Origin: CAZJDM01 sp964544765
GTDB lineage: Bacteria; Bdellovibrionota_B; Oligoflexia; CAYFLR01
NCBI GenBank assembly: GCA_964544765.1
Contig: CAZJDM010000184.1
Location: 1-7,895, forward strand
Length of the DNA: 7,895 nucleotides
Direction of reading: 5' to 3'
The position numbers and the translations under genes were made by a program. The notes below the pieces were generated by a model. It searched no databases and had not been told where the DNA came from. It saw only the letters and a list, made by a program, of their open reading frames with translations. This document shows positions 1 to 6,346 of this stretch, piece by piece (the first letter of the stretch is position 1; each line of letters begins with the position of its first letter).

Positions 1-40
1 CCTGGAAGGGACCCGCTGAAGCGGTGGGTTTAAAACCCAA
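1..40. repeat. Palindromic repeat (REP-like or IS-end-like) at the window edge
   Basis: Two adjacent inverted repeats are visible. CCGCT (13-17) and AGCGG (20-24) flank a two-base loop. TGGGTTT (25-31) and AAACCCA (33-39) flank a single A. ACCC at 11-14 can alternatively pair with GGGT at 26-29, which extends the first stem with a small bulge. The segment is clearly more G+C-rich than its surroundings. Compact G+C-rich hairpins like these are typical of REP elements, small non-autonomous elements and the subterminal ends of IS200/IS605-type elements; I cannot tell which from one copy. It coincides with the point where the ArsA-like reading frame loses family similarity. Confidence 0.6.
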
Positions 41-321
41 AAATTAGAAATCAAATGATCAAATGTCTTCTTATTGTCCAACATCATCGCACTGAAATAG
101 CAATTATCACCAACTTGAACCTTACTGATTTGATTTGGTTTCATCCGAATGTTTAAAACATCGGCCAAACGCTTTGCGGGGTCAATAGTACAGACAACAC
201 ACCGCTTACCCATCATCGCTGCTTTATAGGCAATTGATGCTGATAAAGTAGTCTTGCCAACTCCTCCTGAGCCCACTGCTACGACTATTTCTTTATTTTT
301 AATAATTGAGGAAATATCCAT
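1..321 (-). CDS. ArsA/Get3-family ATPase, second of a tandem pair (partial, possibly interrupted)
   Basis: This gene starts at ATG 321 and runs off the left edge; 107 codons are visible. The N-terminus carries a P-loop at residues 17-25 (GSGGVGKTT), followed by a switch-I-like TIDPAKRLAD (about 45-54) and a MMLDNKKTFD stretch (79-88). These are features I know from the ArsA-like ATPases that occur as adjacent pairs, such as mycobacterial Rv3679/Rv3680. The first P-loop lysine of classic ArsA (GKGG) is Ser here, as I recall for the Rv3680-type partner. It is a cytoplasmic nucleotide-driven switch; its client is unknown. The start lies 13 bases after the upstream ATPase stop, with a GAGG ribosome-binding site overlapping that stop (11-base spacing), so the two are almost surely co-translated. 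Odd point: family-like sequence stops at Phe94 (bases 40-42). The remaining 13 codons (WVLNPPLQRVPSR) are encoded by a palindromic repeat, suggesting insertion, a contig-end artefact or a truncated gene. Confidence 0.85.
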   Translation of the reverse strand, partial: MDISSIIKNKEIVVAVGSGGVGKTTLSASIAYKAAMMGKRCVVCTIDPAKRLADVLNIRMKPNQISKVQVGDNCYFSAMMLDNKKTFDHLISNFWVLNPPLQRVPSR

Positions 322-337
322 AAAATAAAACGCCTCA
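322..337 (-). promoter_or_regulatory. Ribosome-binding site coupling the two ArsA-like genes
   Basis: On the minus strand GAGG (bases 336-333) overlaps the TGA stop of the upstream ATPase and lies 11 bases before the ATG at 321. There is no room for a separate promoter or terminator in the 13-base gap, so translation of the second ATPase is probably coupled to the first. This fits subunits that are needed in equal amounts. Confidence 0.6.
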
Positions 338-1282
338 ACAAAAAGAGGAAAGTATTTTTAAACGTGATAATGATTCACCAACAGTAACAACATGAGGAAT
401 ATTGAACATAATCTGAGTTAAGGTCTCTAATTCAGTTAAATTTTCTCTTTGACGCTGTAAAATCATTTGTTGAAAATGAATCCCTTTGATCATTTTTTGT
501 AATAAAATATGATTATCGATATCTACTGTCTTTTTAGCTAATTCACTTTCTATAATTTTTATCTGGGAACTATCCTTTTCAGCTAATCCCGCTTGCGTCT
601 CTAAACAGTTGATAAAAAGACCATAAATGGGAATACGATTAAACTTAGTTAAATTGTAAAATAATTCTTTTGTTTCTTTTACAATTGCTTCCTCCGCTTG
701 AGTTACCACGTTCAATGCAGTTACATCAGGATCTTCTATGACTGTCAGTATGCTTTTGGTTCTTTCGTAAATAAAACCTTTCTTAATAAAGGATAGTAAT
801 ACTTTGGGGGTTTCAAATAATTGAACAGCATGACCTGTAGATGGAGAGTCAAAAATTACAATATCATAGGGACTTTTTTTCTTTTCAATATTAGATACTA
901 ATTGAACTAGCTTTCCTAGGAAAATTGTTTCTTCCACCCCCGGAAGCACCGATAAAAATCCGGTAATAGCATCGTATGAAAAGACTTTATCCACTAAACG
1001 TTTAGGAAAATAATGATGGAAAAAATCTTTGGAAACATCCGCAAAAATCATATTTAAGGTATCTATACCAGGATGAATATTCTTTATTTGATGAGTTAAA
1101 TGATAATTCTCAGTTTTCAAGTCGAATAAAAAGGGAATCGTAGGACTAGGAGTAGCTTCAACTATCAAGACCTTTTTTCCAAGCTCTGAAGCTTTATAGG
1201 CAAGTAAAGCTGATATGGTAGATTTGCCAACGCCACCCTTACCGGTAATAAGCAATAATTTTTTTTGAAACAGGTCTTCCAT
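335..1282 (-). CDS. ArsA/Get3-family ATPase, first of a tandem pair
   Basis: A complete 315-residue cytoplasmic ATPase of the ArsA/Get3 (SIMIBI) class. It has a deviant Walker A GKGGVGKST at residues 14-22 with both lysines, an LPGVEE motif at 113-118 and a switch II DSPSTGH at 145-151 (compare DTAPTGH in ArsA). It is a single-domain protein of about half the length of the duplicated E. coli ArsA. The switch I region (about 40-53, VEATPSPTIPFLF) lacks the DPA motif and the usual catalytic-type Asp, so its hydrolysis may depend on the partner ATPase 13 bases downstream. Such pairs are thought to work as heterodimers; the client is unknown and nothing here points to arsenite, as no arsB, arsD or arsR is present. 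The ATG at 1282 has no clear Shine-Dalgarno sequence and no alternative start just upstream. The stop is TGA. A 79-base gap separates it from the YejM-like gene upstream. Confidence 0.9.
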   Translation of the reverse strand: MEDLFQKKLLLITGKGGVGKSTISALLAYKASELGKKVLIVEATPSPTIPFLFDLKTENYHLTHQIKNIHPGIDTLNMIFADVSKDFFHHYFPKRLVDKVFSYDAITGFLSVLPGVEETIFLGKLVQLVSNIEKKKSPYDIVIFDSPSTGHAVQLFETPKVLLSFIKKGFIYERTKSILTVIEDPDVTALNVVTQAEEAIVKETKELFYNLTKFNRIPIYGLFINCLETQAGLAEKDSSQIKIIESELAKKTVDIDNHILLQKMIKGIHFQQMILQRQRENLTELETLTQIMFNIPHVVTVGESLSRLKILSSFC

Positions 1283-1308
1283 ATTTAATACACTACATGA
1301 ATAAACAC

Positions 1309-1330
1309 CATGATCATAGTTACATGATCA
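1309..1330. promoter_or_regulatory. Paired CATGATCA motifs upstream of the ArsA-like gene
   Basis: The octamer CATGATCA occurs at 1309-1316 and again at 1323-1330, with starts 14 bases apart. The first copy is part of the perfect palindrome ATGATCAT (1310-1317). Both sit in the 79-base gap between the YejM-like gene and the first ATPase, 27-48 bases upstream of the ATPase start. A repeated half-palindrome here could be an operator, but only the repetition is observed; regulation is inferred. Confidence 0.3.
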
Positions 1331-1361
1331 AAGTTAACAGTATTTATTAACAAATTACAGA

Positions 1362-3224
1362 TTAATATAAAAATCTTCTATTTTCATCCAATATTTTAAA
1401 AAGATACCGACTCACATTCTTTTGATTATCAGAATTACTGATTTCATAAGTATTATAATCATGAACAGTAGTTCCCATCATTACATCAGGATATTTTGAA
1501 AAAACTAATACCGAATTTTGGGCCAAAAGAGCAAACCAATTCCAATTACTAGCAAAAACATATTGTCTCTGATAATGAGGAGACAATAGATCATGTCCTA
1601 CAGAATAGTCTTCTTCATTATTTTCCACTCCTAATAGTTTCATTAAAGTAGGGACCAAATCAACATGAGCGGTTAATTTTGTGATTTTTTTCGGTCCAAT
1701 TTTAGGTATTTTCATTAACATTAAGGTTCGTATTTGCTGTTTAGAAAAAGCCGTATTATGTCCAAAATTACCGGACTCAAAAAACTCTTCCCCATGATCG
1801 GCGGTAACTATTATTATGGTGTCCTCTAACAAACCTCGTTTTTCAAAGGTCTTAATAATATTTCCTATCACTTCATCGGTAAAATAAAGGCTGTTCTTAT
1901 AGTGGTTTAACAAATTGTGCTTATCTTTTTCCTTATCAATGGTCAAATAACTGGTTTTTTTACCCCCCTTAAATTTGGCGTGAGTCGAAGGATAAGAAGA
2001 CTGATGAGGAGCATCCAAAAAAAGGAAATAGAAAAAAGGTTTTTTCTTCGATCCAGATAATTTATCTATATGAGCCAGCATTTCTTTAGAACTTTGCAAG
2101 TCTCTTTGCCAATAATGACCTTGATAATCATCATGAATTAATTCTTCCGGGACCGTAGAAAAGGCCGTTTGTCTAAATTCTGGCCAGGTAAGTCTGGTAC
2201 TAGAACCAATATACATTTGGTATTTTTGTTTTAAAAGAGTTTGAATAAATATCGAAGGCTTTCTCTCTAGTAAAAAATTATCCCAATAACTACTATTTAA
2301 ACCATAGAGAAGTGAAAATAATCCATACCTTGTAGCGTTACCTCCACTATGATGATTAGTAAACCAAAGGGTTTGAGGGGCAAAATCATTTAAAAAAGGA
2401 GTTCCTTCTTTGGACAACATACCCCCTCGAAAGGCATCAGCAACAATAAATAGGATATTAGGTGTTTTTAAGGCTTTTGATTCTTTTAATTTTATGGGTT
2501 TTAAAGGATATTTTAGATTCATCTCCTTGGATGAAGATGTTTGATAGTCATGCAAAGTAGAGCGTTGCAAAGAAAATTTTTCTTCAGCCCAGCGGGTTGC
2601 TACTATCGCTTGATAAAAAGGAATCACTCTTGGTCGAGAAATAAAGTCGGTTCCACCATAAATATCAGCTGTTATAAAAATAGTTTTGTCCAATAAGACA
2701 ATTATAACCCAAACTGGTATCTTAAGACGATTTATCCTTAGATTCCACTCAATCAATCGACCGCCAAACAGATCAAAACCATATTTTATTATGCCAACCT
2801 GAAAAAGAATAGATATTATTAACACCGCTACTATTGCCATTTTACCGGAAATACCAATATCGAAGGCATCTAGGGCATCAGGAGAAAATATAGTATTCAA
2901 GACCATTCCGTTAATATGAAAACGAAATAACCGGAACAAAAAATAATCAATCACCATTCCCAAATGTAAAAAAGCAAAAAGAGGAGCGGCTATCCATAAA
3001 ACAATGCGTGGGAAATAGGTAAACGGGAAGAGAATACCTAAAATCACTATATATAAGATAATGGCCGAAGAAATCGCTGCCACTATAGTGAATAAAAAGG
3101 AAAATACTGTATATCCATGATTGAAGGAGAGAAATAGCAAGAACATTATGGTGGTAATTATAAAATTAGCATTAAACAGCAAAGAAAATTTTTGCGGAAT
3201 GTTTCTCAACCACGATTTAAACAC
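1362..3224 (-). CDS. YejM/PbgA-like inner-membrane protein with alkaline-phosphatase-fold (sulfatase-like) domain
   Basis: A 620-residue protein with about five N-terminal membrane segments (roughly 20-34, 39-66, 72-93, 129-148, 170-186), a linker, and a periplasmic sulfatase-like domain from about 255. The FRFHINGMVLN stretch (100-110) and the SGGNATRYGLF...YGLNSSYWD block (about 293-315) match what I know of the YejM/PbgA/LapC family. E. coli YejM is 586 residues and controls LPS synthesis through LapB and LpxC stability. A full metal site of the phosphoethanolamine/phosphoglycerol-transferase type is visible: Asp263, Thr298, Asp476-His477, plus His407 and His489. The protein may therefore be a real transferase or hydrolase instead of only a sensor. 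The start is GTG; an in-frame TAA lies directly before it, and GGGGG seven bases upstream is the likely ribosome-binding site. The stop is TAA. The family call is firm; the activity is inferred. Confidence 0.88.
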   Translation of the reverse strand: MFKSWLRNIPQKFSLLFNANFIITTIMFLLFLSFNHGYTVFSFLFTIVAAISSAIILYIVILGILFPFTYFPRIVLWIAAPLFAFLHLGMVIDYFLFRLFRFHINGMVLNTIFSPDALDAFDIGISGKMAIVAVLIISILFQVGIIKYGFDLFGGRLIEWNLRINRLKIPVWVIIVLLDKTIFITADIYGGTDFISRPRVIPFYQAIVATRWAEEKFSLQRSTLHDYQTSSSKEMNLKYPLKPIKLKESKALKTPNILFIVADAFRGGMLSKEGTPFLNDFAPQTLWFTNHHSGGNATRYGLFSLLYGLNSSYWDNFLLERKPSIFIQTLLKQKYQMYIGSSTRLTWPEFRQTAFSTVPEELIHDDYQGHYWQRDLQSSKEMLAHIDKLSGSKKKPFFYFLFLDAPHQSSYPSTHAKFKGGKKTSYLTIDKEKDKHNLLNHYKNSLYFTDEVIGNIIKTFEKRGLLEDTIIIVTADHGEEFFESGNFGHNTAFSKQQIRTLMLMKIPKIGPKKITKLTAHVDLVPTLMKLLGVENNEEDYSVGHDLLSPHYQRQYVFASNWNWFALLAQNSVLVFSKYPDVMMGTTVHDYNTYEISNSDNQKNVSRYLFKILDENRRFLY

Positions 3225-3248
3225 TTATATGCCCCCAAAAACATTTTT

Positions 3249-3277
3249 ATTTTTTATGGTACTGTGCTTTGTCTCAA
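3249..3277 (-). promoter_or_regulatory. Possible sigma70-type promoter for the YejM-like gene
   Basis: On the minus strand TTGAGA (3277-3272) is followed after 17 bases by AAAAAT (3254-3249), which would place transcription start about 20 bases before the GTG start at 3224. The -35 match is good but the -10 match is only four of six, in an A-rich stretch where chance matches are common. Confidence 0.3.
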
Positions 3278-3305
3278 TGTAAAACAGTGGATGTATTCTA
3301 CCTAG

Positions 3306-4541
3306 CTATAAATTAACCTGCCAAATTACGGTATTACGCCGACCTAAAACTCTAACTTCTTGATCGTTAAGGATCTCTAAAACTTCTAACGATCCTCCAT
3401 AATACTGCGACAAACCAGTATCCACCCGCCATATTTTTTGATCACAAGCTGAATTTATCCCCTCTAATTGAGCAGTATGAGCCACAACCATCCGTTTTAG
3501 ATTTAGGTTTTTTAAGATCTCATCTAAGACTAAACATTTTTGTTCATCTATTCCTTCAGAAAAATACCTACTCCAAAAAGGGCCCTCAGGATCACTAACA
3601 AACTGCGGTATTGAAGATTTTCCTCTCATCCATTGACTAACTTCTTCATTTATTCGATCCAAACCAAATTGAGAATAATGAGATGTGATGCCTCCATGCA
3701 CAAAAAGTGTTGATCCAATGACCACAACTGTATTATGAGTGGATAAAATGGTGGCTAATGGTCCTCCAGGATGAAAAGCCACTGCCCTCCCCCTCTGATA
3801 GGAGGGTATTGATTCTAATTTTGAAAGTAAGTCCCCTTTATAGAAATATTTAGAATTATAGAATTTATTGAAAGGATCAAAACCACCAGCACTGACATAT
3901 CTAAAGTCGGCATAAATATTCATAGTTTCATGGTTTCCATTTAAAACAATTACATCCCCGCCGGCTTTCAGGGCTTTTACTTTTAATTTTTCCAACAAAT
4001 CTATAATTTCTTTTTCCCCATCTCCTCGATCAAGTTGATCTCCCACTTGAACCAAGTAGGTATCTTTCCCAATCCAATCGTGGTTGGAGTTCATAACTCC
4101 TGATAGTATAATAGCTTGTTGAGTGACTTCATAATCTCCGTGTAAATCACCGATGGCCACAACTCTTTTTTGGCTAGAAATAAAAGTGGGCGGTCTCTTA
4201 GCCTGTGGTTTACTCTCAGCCTGCGGTTCACTCTTAGCTTGTGGTTCTATTGTATTATGTGTATTATGGCCTAATTTCTTAATAGAGGTGTCAGATACTT
4301 CACTTTCGTAATTTACTTCACTGCTATTATTATCTCCTTCATCATTTCCTTCTCCACTAACATCATGTTTTTCTACCAGGGCAGTCCTATTCCTAGTTTC
4401 TATATATTTTGCCTTTATAATTGCTGCATTAGCTTTTGGTTGATCATTCTCTTCTCCTTTACTCGATTTTTTGTTACACGAAGCTCCAATAAGTATGATG
4501 AAAATCAAGGTAAGAAGTCTGAGCTTAATGATAATCTCCAA
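3306..4541 (-). CDS. Shewanella-like (Shelph) PPP-type phosphatase, probable lipoprotein
   Basis: A 411-residue protein with a short basic N-terminus, a hydrophobic stretch (about 9-21) and Cys22 in LIGASC. This looks like a lipoprotein signal, although Gly at -3 is not the usual Leu. A polar, low-complexity linker (about 23-118) includes three copies of a PQA hexapeptide. The rest is a calcineurin-like phosphoesterase: GDLHG (131-135), GDQLDRG (167-173), GNHE (202-205), RYV (214-216), HGG (282-284) and a late AHT (354-356). The spacing and the GNHETMN...FRYV block match the Shelph branch of PPP protein phosphatases. It would be exported and tethered to a membrane by its lipid, dephosphorylating an unknown substrate. 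The chosen start is TTG with no ribosome-binding site before it; a GGAG lies just inside the frame, so the true start is uncertain. The stop is TAG. It is the first gene of the leftward arm, 81 bases before the YejM-like gene. Confidence 0.87.
   Translation of the reverse strand: MEIIIKLRLLTLIFIILIGASCNKKSSKGEENDQPKANAAIIKAKYIETRNRTALVEKHDVSGEGNDEGDNNSSEVNYESEVSDTSIKKLGHNTHNTIEPQAKSEPQAESKPQAKRPPTFISSQKRVVAIGDLHGDYEVTQQAIILSGVMNSNHDWIGKDTYLVQVGDQLDRGDGEKEIIDLLEKLKVKALKAGGDVIVLNGNHETMNIYADFRYVSAGGFDPFNKFYNSKYFYKGDLLSKLESIPSYQRGRAVAFHPGGPLATILSTHNTVVVIGSTLFVHGGITSHYSQFGLDRINEEVSQWMRGKSSIPQFVSDPEGPFWSRYFSEGIDEQKCLVLDEILKNLNLKRMVVAHTAQLEGINSACDQKIWRVDTGLSQYYGGSLEVLEILNDQEVRVLGRRNTVIWQVNL
4194..4247 (-). 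repeat. Three 18-bp in-frame repeats in the lipoprotein linker
   Basis: Residues 99-116 of the phosphatase read EPQAKS, EPQAES, KPQAKR: three tandem six-residue units sharing PQA. The DNA repeat is imperfect at the third codon positions. It lies just before the catalytic domain and is likely a flexible stalk separating the lipid anchor from the enzyme. Such repeats often vary in number between strains. Confidence 0.7.
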
Positions 4542-4946
4542 ATAAAGAAAATAAGTTACCAGCGGTACGAACGTTTCATATTCCCACTATACTATTTGAT
4601 ACACAAAAAAACACCTTGATTCAACGTATAATGCCAGCTGGGTGCGTTACTATACAAATAATTAAGCTTTCTAAGATCTTTTTCCTTGTGTGTATGATTC
4701 CGCTAAAGAAATAGCTGAAAAATCAGCTTGCAATTTATTACCTGTACCTTTTATCGAACCAGAAGATGTTGCCGAAGCAGTTTGTTATTTAGTATCGGAT
4801 AAAGCAAGATACATTACCGGCTCTGAATTTGTGATTGATGCCGGACTTTTAACCAAATAATTTAAAATCTAAAATCATAAAATAGAAAAAACTTCAAACA
4901 TGTCATCCATTAATTTAGTGTAGATTTTCGTCTTCTAACGAGGTAT
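4542..4946. other. Divergent intergenic region between the two transcription arms
   Basis: This 405-base stretch separates the leftward phosphatase gene from the rightward glycosyltransferase gene, so it must hold the promoters of both or their remains. Apart from the SDR remnant I see only AT-rich sequence. No convincing -35/-10 pair, operator palindrome, RNA gene or rho-independent terminator stands out. Bases 4861-4946 are the likely leader of the glycosyltransferase gene. Confidence 0.5.
4690..4860 (+). pseudogene. Remnant of a short-chain dehydrogenase/reductase (C-terminal end)
   Basis: The frame ending at TAA 4858-4860 encodes a typical SDR C-terminus: EPEDVAEAVCYLVSD followed by ITGSEFVIDAG. 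Only about 56 residues survive of a family that is usually near 250, so the Rossmann core and the catalytic Tyr-x-x-x-Lys are absent. In the same frame, stops occur at 4663-4665 and 4672-4674. Before them bases 4630-4647 read NASWVR, which could be a decayed form of the NA-x-x-PG-x-V segment of SDRs. GTG 4690 could act as a start, but a working enzyme is not possible from this piece. It is most likely a relic left by deletion or rearrangement between the two divergent arms. The SDR identity of the tail is firm; the upstream extent is a guess. Confidence 0.75.
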
Positions 4947-6341
4947 ATGCTGGATATGAAACGTTTTCTAAAACACAATTGGGGTCTGATAGCAATTTTG
5001 TTTATCTCTCTGGTTATTCGGGTTGGATTCACGCTTTACACTGATTTTAGTAACGATGAAGCAAATTGTTTTTATAACGGGTTTAATTTTTTTGTTTCAG
5101 GGCAATTATCTCCTCATGGAGCTGATATTGTATATTCTAACACCAAACTACCCGGTTCTATAATGTCTATCCTTATTGGACTGCCATTACATTTTTCAAA
5201 TGGTCTTCCCTATGGCACTGCCATTTTCATTGCTGTCTGGAATTTTGCGGCCATACTGCTCCTTTTTTGGTTCTTTCTACAGCTCTTTCCTACATTTAAT
5301 CGCTATTACTTAGCTACTTTTTTATTTTTTGCACCTTGGACCATCCTTCATGTAGCTATTTGGAATCCGAGTTATTTGCCTCTTTTTGCAGCTTTATTTT
5401 TTATCGGACTTTATAAAGTATTTACTAAACCCAACCATTTTGGTGGACACTTCTTGATATTTTTTTCTATTCCAATTGTCATGCAATTACACTTATCCTT
5501 CGTTCTTCTTTTAGCGACTCTGGGTCTTTGCGTCATTTTAAAGTGGTATAAACCCCAAAATATTCCTGCTATCTTAACAGGTCTATTGTTAGGAAGTTTG
5601 AGTCTATTACCCTATTTATTGCAAGAAAAAGCTTCTACAAGCACCAAGGGAGAGTTTCTCCTAGCCAACATTAAGTTTAATTGGGAAAACCTGTTCAATT
5701 TACCCAAATTTCTTTTTCGTCTATTGACTTTTTCTACCGGCGAAACGTCGGTTTTTTTCCTTAGAGGAAAGATCTCTTATCTGGAAGCTTGGGATATCTT
5801 AAGTAATAAGATCCATTTATTACCTTTTATAATTCTAGGATTAATCTTTACCATCCTAATAATTACTATTTCGCTTTATTTCTACTGGAACAGAATAAAA
5901 TTCTTTATTAAAAAGCCAATACCATCAGAATTTTCCCTTTTAGAACGTTTTGATTTTATAGTGGTTGCCATCACGATAATTACTTATTTTTCGTTCTTCT
6001 TTTCCATCAAAGGTCCTTCTACTCATACCTATTGGCTATTATTGCCTATATCCTTTTACCCTCTTTTTCGATCTTTCCAACTAAAGCAAGACTCTTTGAC
6101 CAACATGATATTGGAATTTCCACTAAAAAAAGTAGTTTTTATTATTTACATAGTGTCGATTAATTATTATTCAATTCATTTTCATTTTTTATACTCAGGA
6201 TTGGTTCCTCTTCATCCAACAATTATTAAAGCCAAAGGACTATACCCCAATGAAATTGTAGAAGCCTCAGAACGAGAAGCCAAAGGAATTGCTGCTATTT
6301 ATAAAGTTTTAGATTGGCAAAATCAAAAGGATCAAGAATAA
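4947..6341 (+). CDS. Polytopic GT-C-fold glycosyltransferase (GT39/ArnT/PMT-like)
   Basis: A 464-residue, very hydrophobic protein with about nine to eleven predicted membrane segments. The first segment (about 11-30) is followed by an external loop bearing NDEA (36-39, Asp37-Glu38) and a PHGADIVYSNTKLPG stretch. An acidic pair in the first periplasmic loop is the hallmark of GT-C enzymes, which transfer a sugar from a polyprenyl-phosphate donor to a protein, lipid or glycan. Donor and acceptor cannot be read from the sequence. The polar C-terminal tail (about 425-464) is probably soluble. An ATG at 4947 follows GAGG with only three bases between, while an in-frame ATG at 4956 (Met4) has a 12-base gap; either could be used. 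The stop TAA at 6339-6341 lies five bases before the ligase-like gene's ATG, indicating an operon. Together they suggest synthesis or decoration of a surface glycan. Confidence 0.78.
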   Translation: MLDMKRFLKHNWGLIAILFISLVIRVGFTLYTDFSNDEANCFYNGFNFFVSGQLSPHGADIVYSNTKLPGSIMSILIGLPLHFSNGLPYGTAIFIAVWNFAAILLLFWFFLQLFPTFNRYYLATFLFFAPWTILHVAIWNPSYLPLFAALFFIGLYKVFTKPNHFGGHFLIFFSIPIVMQLHLSFVLLLATLGLCVILKWYKPQNIPAILTGLLLGSLSLLPYLLQEKASTSTKGEFLLANIKFNWENLFNLPKFLFRLLTFSTGETSVFFLRGKISYLEAWDILSNKIHLLPFIILGLIFTILIITISLYFYWNRIKFFIKKPIPSEFSLLERFDFIVVAITIITYFSFFFSIKGPSTHTYWLLLPISFYPLFRSFQLKQDSLTNMILEFPLKKVVFIIYIVSINYYSIHFHFLYSGLVPLHPTIIKAKGLYPNEIVEASEREAKGIAAIYKVLDWQNQKDQE

Positions 6342-6346
6342 GCAAT

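Noticed and set aside
335..1282. Arsenite-resistance ArsA
   Set aside because: The protein is single-domain, paired with a second ArsA-like gene, lacks neighbouring arsB, arsD or arsR, and has a divergent switch I, so an arsenic role is not supported.
3230..3305. Terminator between the phosphatase and YejM-like genes
   Set aside because: Only a five-base ACTGT/ACAGT pairing across a long loop is present, without a T-run in the direction of transcription.
4365..4619. Plus-strand open frame of 84 codons
   Set aside because: It lies mostly antisense to the N-terminal part of the lipoprotein phosphatase, whose signal and linker features are convincing. Its peptide shows no family features and no ribosome-binding site is apparent.
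6314..6346. TTG start giving the ligase-like protein 11 more residues
   Set aside because: There is no ribosome-binding site before the TTG and it overlaps the upstream gene. ATG 6347 gives a normal short basic N-terminus before the first membrane segment.
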